Source: Candidatus Bathyarchaeota archaeon (GTDB lineage Archaea; Thermoproteota; Bathyarchaeia; Bathyarchaeales; Bathycorpusculaceae). Taken from it: a DNA stretch of 13,781 nt. The stretch is from NCBI GenBank assembly GCA_030630585.1, contig DAOVMU010000013.1, positions 1-13,781 on the forward strand, given 5' to 3'. A program made the translations under genes and the position numbers. The notes beneath the pieces were generated by a model that was given only the letters and a program-made list of their open reading frames with translations, had not been told where the DNA came from and ran no database searches. Numbering within the stretch: position 1 is the stretch's first letter; each line of letters begins with the position of its first letter. Positions 7,080 to 13,407 of the stretch are shown here, in pieces.

Positions 7080-7577
7080 TCACACGACATAATAGTCAAT
7101 AACTTTTTTCATGCTTTTCGGTGCAGCCTGTTTCGTGGCAAGTTGTTTCAATATCTTTATGACTTGAGGCTGAAAACGAGCTATATCAGTTAACGAAATC
7201 AGACCAACTAAACGTTTTCCATCGACCACGGGCAACTTCTTAATTTTCATGTGGAACATCAACTTAACCGCTTCTTCCAAATCCTTGGTAGGCTCAACAA
7301 CAACTAATGGGCTACTCATAATATCCTTCACTTTGGTTCTAGTCACATCCTTCGAATCTGCAACAACCCTCTTCAACAAGTCTCTCTCGGTTATTATACC
7401 CATAGCCTTCCCGCTCCTAACAGCAATCAAACATCCTATCTCAAACTTGTTCATTACTTCTACTGCCTCTTTAACTGTTGAATTCTCATCTATGGTTATT
7501 ACTTCCTTCACCATTACATCCTCAGCTTTCAGAGAAAAAGAATTTTCCTCCCTTTTATCACCAGACAATGGAGACAC
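7080..7577 (-). CDS. CBS-domain pair protein
   Basis: A 165-residue soluble protein made of two CBS domains (about 19-75 and 82-138) with no attached enzyme domain. Each carries the nucleotide-contact pattern: GIITERDLL (60-68) and GLISLTDIA (125-133). Such stand-alone Bateman modules bind adenosine nucleotides or S-adenosylmethionine and regulate partners, but the partner is not evident here. A basic tail (KQLATKQAAPKSMKK) follows. The start taken is GTG at 7577: a clear TATA box 25-30 bases upstream puts the transcript start almost on it, so it is likely leaderless. An in-frame TTG three codons later is the alternative. It follows the ubiD pseudogene by 55 bases. Confidence 0.88.
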   Translation of the reverse strand: MSPLSGDKREENSFSLKAEDVMVKEVITIDENSTVKEAVEVMNKFEIGCLIAVRSGKAMGIITERDLLKRVVADSKDVTRTKVKDIMSSPLVVVEPTKDLEEAVKLMFHMKIKKLPVVDGKRLVGLISLTDIARFQPQVIKILKQLATKQAAPKSMKKVIDYYVV

Positions 7578-7601
7578 CGACCTCTGTATCTTTTATGACT
7601 C

Positions 7602-7610
7602 ATATATAAA
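7602..7610 (-). promoter_or_regulatory. TATA box for the CBS-domain gene
   Basis: The minus strand reads TTTATATAT here. Its centre lies about 28 bases before the GTG start, the classic archaeal distance to a transcription start, implying a leaderless or nearly leaderless mRNA. Confidence 0.5.
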
Positions 7611-7632
7611 CTAGCGTGCAAAAACTCATTGT

Positions 7633-8337
7633 TCAGTCACCTAGAAGTCTACAAACCAGCTTTTCAACATGTTCACATTTAACTAGGCGGAGGCTGATCT
7701 TCATTAAGGCATTTGCAACATCAAACTCATTTATACCGAAAGGAACGGGAGAAGAAGCCGCTAACATTACTGCTGGATGAACGCCGATAGGAATTGCGAT
7801 GTCCAAATCTTTACCAGCCTCCTTCGCCATACGCTACAGTTTATAAAGATGTGGCGGAACCAAACGTATTGCTAAGTGTCTCTTGTCCAAGACTTGAAGA
7901 CGGTGTACAGATACATTCTCAGTGCTTCCGTTAACACTTTTTGCGTGAATGATCGCTGAAGTAATGTATGGACCAGCGTCTTCCTCAAAATGTGTTAAAA
8001 TGGGAATCTTAGACAGATCAGGTTTTTAAATGATCTCTTTCACTGAGCCGTCTTCAACAATCTCCGGTTTTTGTGGCAATCGCTAAGCTTCAACCAATCT
8101 CTTATGAAGTTCATTTCGGTTTATGTCAAGTGCGTCACAGATTCTTTTTCGAGTTCCACAAACGTTGGCAACAACTCTCGTTTTATAGTCTTTCATTTTC
8201 TCAAACAAGAGGACGAATCCTTTAATGTCACATTTTTTCATGGTGAATGGAATTTCGAAAGTCGTGGAAACCTAATCTTTTACGTGCAAGATTTATCTTT
8301 TTGCTTCCATTTGTTCGAGAAAACTTCTCAGGCTCAT
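7633..8337 (-). pseudogene. Degraded ubiD-family decarboxylase (N-terminal half, five in-frame stops)
   Basis: The minus-strand frame starting ATG AGC CTG (8337) runs 235 codons to the TGA at 7633 with no net frameshift, and resembles UbiD-family prenyl-FMN decarboxylases along its length. It opens MSLRSFLEQMEAK, continues with GFVLLFEKMKDYKTRVVANV and PDLSKIPILTHFEEDAGPY, then VSVHRLQVLDKRHLAIRLVP, and ends with IPIGVHPAVMLAASSPVP and VKCEHVE. Internal stops are at codons 15 (TAA), 22 (TAG), 85 (TAG), 104 (TAA) and 168 (TAG); most look like single changes from Glu or Trp codons. Family members have about 420-490 residues, so the C-terminal half is missing. An intact archaeal relative decarboxylates anhydromevalonate phosphate in isoprenoid synthesis; which subfamily this was cannot be told. 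Its ATG overlaps the preceding gene's TGA (ATGA). The last 65 codons alone form an open frame (7633-7830), but that piece would not be a working enzyme. Confidence 0.85.
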
Positions 8338-8705
8338 GCAGTTGCTTCCTCTTTTTGATGTTCAGTGCGGATTACCTTTTCAAGCAGCTTCATGAAAACC
8401 GATCGAGCTTGCGCCTCATCAATTGTTTTTAAGTATACGGAAACTAGTGCTATCTTTTTCTTTTTGGAAGCTAAATATTCAGCGAACAGGCGGGCTGAAA
8501 TGGTGTTTCTATCGCCTAAAAAAACGGATGAAGAGACTGGTCCAAGCAAGTCTTGAGGCTTTGGAACGGCTATTGCCAGTGTTCCAAGCCTGTCTTCGCT
8601 TTCACTTAGGAGAACCAAACATGAATTCTTCGTTTCCAAATATACTGCTAGAAAATGCACGTTCTGCTCAATTATCTCATCCTTAACAACTTCAGCACGT
8701 TCCAT
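8334..8705 (-). CDS. PAC4-like (proteasome assembly chaperone 4 family) small protein
   Basis: A 123-residue soluble alpha/beta protein without signal peptide or membrane segment. The central pattern RLGTLAIAVP (39-48), VSSSVFLGDRN (57-67), then a helix ARLFAEYLASK and the strand KIALVSVYL (84-92) fits the compact fold of PSMG4/PAC4 proteins, where a conserved small-Leu-Leu-Gly loop precedes the helix and a VS-aromatic strand closes the sheet. Archaeal proteins of this type exist, but their role in proteasome assembly is not established, and the match is from pattern memory only. The ATG at 8705 follows GAGGAT six bases upstream. Its stop overlaps the start of the ubiD pseudogene (ATGA), so the two were one translationally coupled operon. 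Confidence 0.6.
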   Translation of the reverse strand: MERAEVVKDEIIEQNVHFLAVYLETKNSCLVLLSESEDRLGTLAIAVPKPQDLLGPVSSSVFLGDRNTISARLFAEYLASKKKKIALVSVYLKTIDEAQARSVFMKLLEKVIRTEHQKEEATA

Positions 8706-8743
8706 AACGTATCCTCACGCTTATTTATAGCTTCATATACTCA

Positions 8744-8752
8744 CTATTTATC
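8744..8752. promoter_or_regulatory. Shared AT element between the PAC4-like gene and nth
   Basis: CTATTTATC on the plus strand (GATAAATAG on the minus strand) is centred about 26 bases before the endonuclease III ATG and about 30 bases before the PAC4-like gene's GAGGAT site. One element could serve both directions, giving a leaderless nth transcript and a short-leader PAC4-like transcript. Confidence 0.35.
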
Positions 8753-8774
8753 GTTTTCAAGGACGCTGTGACAG

Positions 8775-9431
8775 ATGACAGAGAGCTGGGCGGAAAAAAT
8801 TCTAAAAACTCTCCGAAAAACTTTCACGTTGGGCAAATGGATAACCTCGAATAGAAACTCATTCAAAACACTAATTGCAACGATAATTTCACAGAACACT
8901 ACAGACAAAAACACAACTAAGGCATTCAAAAATATTTCGAAACAATTTCGAATAACACCCGAAACATTAGCGAACGCTGAGAAAAGCAAAATCGAAGAAT
9001 GCTTGAAAGTGGCTGGCTTATACAGACGCAAAGCCAAAACAATAAAACGTGTTTCAAAAATAATTGTGGAGGAATTCAACGGAGACTTGACGCGAATACT
9101 GTCCATGTCCTTCGAAGAAGCAAGAAAAACCCTTCTACAGCTTCCGGGAGTTGGACCCAAGACAGCCGATGTTGTTCTACTCTTTTGCGCAGAAAAGCCC
9201 ACGATTCCCATTGACACTCACGTTAATCGTGTATCAAAACGTTTAGATCTTGCACCGAAGAATGGAGACTATGAAGCTGTTCGCAAATCCCTTCAAGCAC
9301 TTTACGATCCAGAAGACTATCTGGATATTCACGTTCTGTTGATTCTGCTGGGTAGAAAATACTGCAAGGCCAGGAATCCCTTGTGCAAGCAATGTCCAGT
9401 GAACATGTATTGTCGATTAACGACGATATAA
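8775..9431 (+). CDS. nth: Endonuclease III (DNA glycosylase/AP lyase)
   Basis: A base-excision repair enzyme that removes oxidised pyrimidines and nicks the resulting abasic site. The 218-residue length is typical. The helix-hairpin-helix LPGVGPKTAD (123-132) contains catalytic Lys129, and IPIDTHVNRV (144-153) contains Asp147, matching Lys120 and Asp138 of the E. coli enzyme. The [4Fe-4S] loop is complete at the C-terminus: Cys197, Cys204, Cys207 and Cys213 in the C-x6-C-x2-C-x5-C spacing. The segment ISQNTTDKNT (38-47) is the usual substrate-site helix. No Shine-Dalgarno sequence precedes the ATG, and a TATA-like element lies 26 bases upstream, so the mRNA is probably leaderless. It is divergent from the PAC4-like gene. 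Confidence 0.96.
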   Translation: MTESWAEKILKTLRKTFTLGKWITSNRNSFKTLIATIISQNTTDKNTTKAFKNISKQFRITPETLANAEKSKIEECLKVAGLYRRKAKTIKRVSKIIVEEFNGDLTRILSMSFEEARKTLLQLPGVGPKTADVVLLFCAEKPTIPIDTHVNRVSKRLDLAPKNGDYEAVRKSLQALYDPEDYLDIHVLLILLGRKYCKARNPLCKQCPVNMYCRLTTI

Positions 9432-9506
9432 TGTGAAGATGATTGAATCATAGGAACTCTATAAGCTGTCCTTCTGAGACAAGGTAGGTTTCCCAGGATG
9501 AATTCC

Positions 9507-10817
9507 TCAAGGGTTTTTAGACGTGAAGTCTAACTTGTTTTCTTCGGAGGAAATCGGAGTTTCCTTCAGTTTTTCATCCAGTCTAACCCTTCCGACAGCA
9601 ATTATCGAAATTTTATCAGAGACTGGTGTGTAGATTTTCACAACTTTCCTTCTATAATCAATTTCTCGTATGCAACCTATCCCTAGGAATTTCTTTTCAG
9701 CATCATATAAAGCCACAAGTAGACCCTCTTCTTCCCCCTTGCGGACCACGACAACTCTCTTCCTTGTAATTCCTTCCACTTTCTTAATGTTATCTGGGCT
9801 TATCCAACGTCTTCTACCAGTGACTATACAAATTTTGTCCTGTAGTTCCGCAAGGTGCAATGGTTTCATTCCTAGAAGCTCATAGATTTTCCTTGCTTGT
9901 TTTGTGTTTCCAAGATTCCTGTCTAAGCCAATAAACTCATCTTCTTCGATTCTCACCCAACTCAAAGGAATGGACCTAATCTTGGAGTTTCTCAAATATT
10001 TCATATATCCAAGCTCCCGCAAGCTTCGGCGTTTTTCCTCACTCCTTTGCCTTATGACAGACGGTGAGTCAACAACTACTTTCCTAGATTTTTCCAGGGC
10101 ATTTAACAGAGGTGCCAATTCATCTTTTCGTTGCAAGCAGAAGGCAATGTTTGGGTTGAACTCTTCAAAGAGTTGAAGCTTATAGTTTACAGCGTCATTC
10201 CCTTCAACCCAGCCATCAGTATTTATGATGACAAAATCCGGATTACTGCCTAAAATCTCCTGCATCAACAAAGCTAGGCCCTCTATAACCTTATCAATGG
10301 CTCTGCTCGGCGAGGTGAAACCGACAAAAAAGGCATTTCTTGCTTTTAGGTTAAACAAATCCATTACTGGTCTTTTTACAAAAGCATAAGAAACAGTGCA
10401 AGGTGGACCAATATCAGACTGACCTAAATCTCCATCCAGAATCGCTACTTTCCGCCCTTCGATAAGTAATTTGTTAATCAGGAACGTACAGAAACTCGTC
10501 TTTCCAGAATCAACAGTGCCAATCACCATAACAGTAAAGGGTTTGATTCGAGGAGTTGGCAGCTGTTCGAAAGCCTTGACCCATGAGGATGGAATGGTGT
10601 CTCCATCTACCTCCTCGACGGTTGTGTTCTCTCCCGTTAAAATGTCAACTGTCGCTTTTTCCTTAACGACGAAAGGCAGTCTTTTTCCTTCCCGTACTAC
10701 AACCCTCCTCATATTTCCTAATATGAAACCAAACACTTCCACTTTACCGGAAACCACAGAGACAGCGGCTGGACCATCAATCAACAATGTTTTCCCGCTT
10801 TCAATCGTTCGGTTCAT
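9507..10817 (-). CDS. Clp1/Grc3-type polynucleotide 5'-hydroxyl kinase
   Basis: Archaeal relatives of eukaryotic Clp1 and Nol9/Grc3 phosphorylate 5'-OH ends of RNA and DNA; a role in RNA processing or repair is expected. The 436-residue protein has an N-terminal beta-rich domain (about 1-85), a P-loop kinase domain with Walker A GTVDSGKTS (100-108) and the family signature DGDLGQSDIGPP (128-139), FVIINTDGWV for the later core strand, and a C-terminal beta domain (about 330-415). The ATG at 10817 is favoured because GGAGG lies seven bases upstream; GTG at 10820 is the adjacent alternative. The gene begins 17 bases inside the preceding RuvC-like gene, so the two are co-transcribed and probably coupled. 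Convergent nth is 75 bases away with nothing else in between. Confidence 0.88.
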   Translation of the reverse strand: MNRTIESGKTLLIDGPAAVSVVSGKVEVFGFILGNMRRVVVREGKRLPFVVKEKATVDILTGENTTVEEVDGDTIPSSWVKAFEQLPTPRIKPFTVMVIGTVDSGKTSFCTFLINKLLIEGRKVAILDGDLGQSDIGPPCTVSYAFVKRPVMDLFNLKARNAFFVGFTSPSRAIDKVIEGLALLMQEILGSNPDFVIINTDGWVEGNDAVNYKLQLFEEFNPNIAFCLQRKDELAPLLNALEKSRKVVVDSPSVIRQRSEEKRRSLRELGYMKYLRNSKIRSIPLSWVRIEEDEFIGLDRNLGNTKQARKIYELLGMKPLHLAELQDKICIVTGRRRWISPDNIKKVEGITRKRVVVVRKGEEEGLLVALYDAEKKFLGIGCIREIDYRRKVVKIYTPVSDKISIIAVGRVRLDEKLKETPISSEENKLDFTSKNP

Positions 10818-11454
10818 CACTTTTCCTCCGTGTAAATGTATACCCCGTTCTTCCAGCGATTTTCACAGCTGAAACGATATCCCTTAATCCTCTCCTATGT
10901 TTAGTCCCACTCATGTGGCGGTTAGTTCCCGCCTCTCCTACAATTTCCAGCGATACGTTTGATGGTAATGTGTTATCTAGAGCTTGCAAAAGCTTGTCTT
11001 TACATTCCGGAACTCCATCGCCGATCTTCACAGAAATCGAGGATGTGAGGTCGCTTTTGAAGTTCTTCAGAATGCTTTTTATCTTGTCTAATATTTCTTC
11101 AATGCTGAAACAATTTCCTGTTTCAACAACCTTACCATCAGCTAAAACTGCTAGCCCAAAAGCTTCACCGGGATCTATGCCGACAACTATTTCTTCGTAA
11201 CATTCTTTTCCTTGAGCAACTTGCATTACCTGATTTATTAACGCTTCAGGCTCCATTCCGTCTTTTAGAGTTAGAACCTTCTCATGTTTTATGAGAGGTC
11301 GTTCCTCTTCTGTGGTTATGACAACCTTGACCTCTATGGGAATGCGTTCATTCGGGGTTAGACTAAAAAAGGGCACTTTCTTCTTTTTCAACTCACTAAC
11401 TACTAAGTAGTAGGCTTTTCCTGAAATCGTTACAACAGCTATCTTCGCTTTCAT
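10801..11454 (-). CDS. Predicted RuvC/RNase-H-fold protein of unknown function
   Basis: A conserved-looking archaeal protein of 217 residues without a name I recognise. The first 85 residues form an uncharacterised domain. From about 88 it shows an RNase-H-like layout: strand-loop VVGIDPGEAFGLAVL (90-104) with acidic Asp94 as in RuvC, then KIGDGVPE (143-150), IVGEAGTNRH (171-180) with Glu174, and RRGLRDIVSAVKIA (187-200) with Asp192. Those three acids could form a metal site, so nuclease activity is plausible but unproven; it may instead be an inactive binding fold. AGGA lies seven bases before the ATG. It overlaps the Clp1/Grc3-type kinase gene downstream and is divergent from radB, a nucleic-acid-processing context that supports a DNA or RNA role. 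Confidence 0.72.
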   Translation of the reverse strand: MKAKIAVVTISGKAYYLVVSELKKKKVPFFSLTPNERIPIEVKVVITTEEERPLIKHEKVLTLKDGMEPEALINQVMQVAQGKECYEEIVVGIDPGEAFGLAVLADGKVVETGNCFSIEEILDKIKSILKNFKSDLTSSISVKIGDGVPECKDKLLQALDNTLPSNVSLEIVGEAGTNRHMSGTKHRRGLRDIVSAVKIAGRTGYTFTRRKSDEPND

Positions 11455-11490
11455 ATCGCTTTCCTATTCGCAGGATGGTTATAGCATAAA

Positions 11491-11500
11491 TCAAAATATT
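11491..11500. promoter_or_regulatory. Shared AT element between the RuvC-like gene and radB
   Basis: TCAAAATATT lies 27 bases before the radB ATG and about 27 bases before the AGGA site of the RuvC-like gene on the other strand. It could act as TATA box in both directions, giving a leaderless radB mRNA. It is the only such element in the 69-base gap that fits both spacings. Confidence 0.3.
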
Positions 11501-11523
11501 AGTTTAGCTGTTTATATTCGTTG

Positions 11524-12234
11524 ATGTGCACAGCTGTGGTACGTAATATCCCAACAGGTTGCAAAACAATCGACGAAATTCTCGAAGGAGGTATTCCCAA
11601 ACAGAAGATCAGCTTAGTTTACGGCGAGGCAGAAACTGGAAAAACAACATTGGCTATGCAGTGTGGAATCAACTGTGCAAGGCAAGGTTACAAAACATTG
11701 TTTGTAGATTGTGACGGTGCATTTTCGACGCAGAGGCTTTCTCAAATCGCCTCAAAAGACTTCAAAAGTGTCGCAGAGTTTATAGTTTTAATAAAACCAA
11801 ACAATTTTGGTGAACAAGCAATAGTCATAGACCGACTAACAGATTACGTGACACAAAGCTTCAGGCTCGTAGTCTTTGATACTCTGACATCTCTTTATAG
11901 TGTCGAGATTGCAGAGTATCCTAAGAGAACATTCGAACTAAACCGTGAACTGAACAGACAAATGGCCTGTTTAGCACAAATCGCCAAAACCCAAAAAATA
12001 GCGGTCTTGACAACAAGTCAAGTGCGAAACGTTTTCAGCGAAGCATTCGTAAATATAGAACCTGTAGCCACTAGAGTTGTAAAATTCTGGGCGGACATTA
12101 TCATCGCTATGAAACCTACGGAGAATCCACAAATAATAAGGGCAATCTTGGAGAAAAGTCCCAGAAAAGGTCTGCCCTCAACTTACAACTTGAGAATAGA
12201 AGAAACAGGAATACATGAGTGTTTAATTCACTAG
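11524..12234 (+). CDS. radB: DNA repair and recombination protein RadB
   Basis: RadB is the short archaeal RecA/RadA paralogue, an ATP-binding core without the N-terminal helix-hairpin-helix domain, thought to assist RadA in recombination. The protein has 236 residues from ATG 11524; TTG at 11521 directly before it is an equal alternative. No ribosome-binding site is seen. It opens with the RadB-like PTGCKTIDEILEGGIP, followed by Walker A GEAETGKTT (34-42) and Walker B RLVVFDTLTS (114-123). The segment KIAVLTTSQVRNVF corresponds to the L2 region (T-S-Q-V motif). The Lys and Thr of the P-loop are present, so nucleotide binding should be intact. KaiC-like ATPases share the fold, but the length and TGCK..DE..GGIP start favour RadB. 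carS begins just after its stop. Confidence 0.88.
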   Translation: MCTAVVRNIPTGCKTIDEILEGGIPKQKISLVYGEAETGKTTLAMQCGINCARQGYKTLFVDCDGAFSTQRLSQIASKDFKSVAEFIVLIKPNNFGEQAIVIDRLTDYVTQSFRLVVFDTLTSLYSVEIAEYPKRTFELNRELNRQMACLAQIAKTQKIAVLTTSQVRNVFSEAFVNIEPVATRVVKFWADIIIAMKPTENPQIIRAILEKSPRKGLPSTYNLRIEETGIHECLIH

Positions 12235-12246
12235 TGGTTGTGTAGA

Positions 12247-12750
12247 ATGGAATTAGCACAACTAGTTATTGAGGCGCTAGTGTTCATATTTCCGGCATAC
12301 TGTGCTAATGCCATACCTGTAGTCGCTGGGGGAGGTCTTCCTTTGGACTTCGGAAGAAAGTTTATTGATGGAAAGCCGATTTTTGGGAAGAACAAAACTG
12401 TTCGAGGCTTCTTTTCCGGACTCGTTGTTGGAACGGCTGTCGGTCTTGTAGAGAGTGTTTTTTTCAATTACCCCGTTCCATTTGGTGGTTTGTTGCTGTC
12501 TTTGGGAGCGTTGTTCGGAGACTTAACCGGAGCTTTTACGAAGAGAAGACTTGGGCTCTCCCCTGGTGACTCATTGCCTGTTGTTGATCAAGTTGATTTT
12601 ATAATAGGAGCAATTCTGTTCTCTCTTCCTCTCTACCTACAAATGCTTACTTGGGAGCTTGCAATCACTGTTTCGATTGTAACTCCTCCTATACACTTAT
12701 TAACAAATTTTGTGGCATACAAACTTGGTCTAAAAGGTAATCCTTGGTAG
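12247..12750 (+). CDS. carS: CDP-archaeol synthase (CDP-2,3-bis-O-geranylgeranyl-sn-glycerol synthase)
   Basis: CarS transfers CMP from CTP to the unsaturated archaeal diether phosphate, forming the activated precursor for polar head-group attachment in archaeal membrane lipids. The 167-residue integral membrane protein shows five hydrophobic segments (about 5-28, 54-75, 77-95, 115-133, 138-160). Conserved cytosolic motifs are GKNKTVRGFFSG (47-58), GDLTGAFTKRR (91-101) and SLPVVDQVDFIIGA (109-122), whose acidic residues fit metal-CTP binding as in the CdsA/CarS superfamily. ATG 12247 is favoured; an in-frame TTG three codons earlier (12238) is the alternative. It lies 12 bases after the radB stop and is probably co-transcribed with it, though the functions are unrelated. 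Confidence 0.93.
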   Translation: MELAQLVIEALVFIFPAYCANAIPVVAGGGLPLDFGRKFIDGKPIFGKNKTVRGFFSGLVVGTAVGLVESVFFNYPVPFGGLLLSLGALFGDLTGAFTKRRLGLSPGDSLPVVDQVDFIIGAILFSLPLYLQMLTWELAITVSIVTPPIHLLTNFVAYKLGLKGNPW

Positions 12751-12764
12751 AGCTTTCACCGGCT

Positions 12765-13190
12765 TCACATTTTTATGTGTATTGTGGTCTCAAGGATTAT
12801 GTATGTCGTAATCAGAAGAACGACGCCTAGTAGAAACATCAGGTAAGCTTGTCTTGGCTTGTAAGCATATTTTGCACTTTGATACATAGCTATTGCTCCG
12901 ATGGTTCCGAGCGAATAGAGAACCGTTGCGACTACGCTGTCGGTTATAAATTGTTCCGATAGTTTCGGGTAAAGAAAAAGGAAGTGTCCGCTCGCGCCAG
13001 AACCTATGTAAGCTGATGGAAGTGGCCTCGTTACTATGCTGAATATGCCTCCTCCGAAGAGAAATATGGCTGCAGCCATGACTATTACTGAAAGAACCAT
13101 GGTGGAGGGCTTTGCTGTTGAAATTTTTTTGTAGAATCTGTTTAGGGAATAGGATAATGATGATATTCTTCTCTTAACCTTAAGTGACAC
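12765..13190 (-). CDS. Three-helix membrane protein, OST3/OST6-like in pattern
   Basis: A small integral membrane protein (141 aa) with a Lys/Arg-rich N-terminus (KVKRR, FYKK) and three predicted helices at about 31-53, 84-103 and 114-134, numbered from the GTG at 13190. Between the first two helices is a loop with Pro and aromatic residues (RPLPSAYIGSG..., FLFLYPKLSEQF). The loop-QF-x(3-5)-hydrophobic pattern followed by LYSLGTIG resembles the membrane half of OST3/OST6 oligosaccharyltransferase subunits, and the third helix follows KYAYKPRQAY. That is weak similarity from memory; an unnamed archaeal membrane family is equally possible. The GTG at 13190 follows the preceding stop by one base, with GGTGA upstream. 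In-frame TTG 13211 and GTG 13205 or 13202 would instead overlap that gene. Confidence 0.65.
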   Translation of the reverse strand: MSLKVKRRISSLSYSLNRFYKKISTAKPSTMVLSVIVMAAAIFLFGGGIFSIVTRPLPSAYIGSGASGHFLFLYPKLSEQFITDSVVATVLYSLGTIGAIAMYQSAKYAYKPRQAYLMFLLGVVLLITTYIILETTIHIKM

Positions 13191-13191
13191 C

Positions 13192-13407
13192 TTACTTTTC
13201 ACCACTGTCAATCAAATACTTCGCCACTTCCCTAGCCCATTCTCCTGTCAATTGATTCTTAACAATCTCACTTAAATACTCTTTCCAAGAAGTTTCCAGC
13301 GCCTCTTTCCATATAACATATCTTTCGTTGATGTTTTGGTAAGCCTTCGCGTGTAGTTCGCAGTAACCTTTTGCGTCAGTTTCTCTGTTGCATATTACGC
13401 ATTTCAA
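13192..13407 (-). CDS. Small zinc-finger protein (71 aa)
   Basis: A 71-residue protein with a treble-clef-like zinc knuckle at its N-terminus: Cys3, Cys6, Cys16 and His19 (CVIC...CELH), then a mostly helical remainder rich in Trp, Glu and Lys (about 22-70). The function is unknown; proteins of this form may bind RNA, DNA or a partner protein. The start is TTG at 13407, with GGA six bases upstream. It overlaps the 3' end of topA by 32 bases and is followed immediately by the membrane protein, so all three form one transcript. Confidence 0.75.
   Translation of the reverse strand: MKCVICNRETDAKGYCELHAKAYQNINERYVIWKEALETSWKEYLSEIVKNQLTGEWAREVAKYLIDSGEK

Noticed and set aside
7633..7830. A stand-alone 65-residue gene starting MAKEAGKDLD
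   Set aside because: It is the in-frame tail of the ubiD-like sequence after the last internal stop; the upstream codons continue the same family.
7633..8337. Stop codons in the ubiD-like frame read as pyrrolysine or a reassigned codon
   Set aside because: Two of the five stops are TAA and three TAG, and neighbouring genes end normally with TAA, TAG and TGA, so no single reassignment explains them.
8071..8432. Plus-strand open frames over the ubiD remnant
   Set aside because: Phe/Ser-rich translation with no recognisable motif; the minus strand carries clear UbiD-like sequence here.
11623..11649. Unusual Walker A (GEAETGKTT) in RadB as a sign of inactivity
   Set aside because: The essential G-x4-G-K-T residues are all present, so it remains a normal P-loop.
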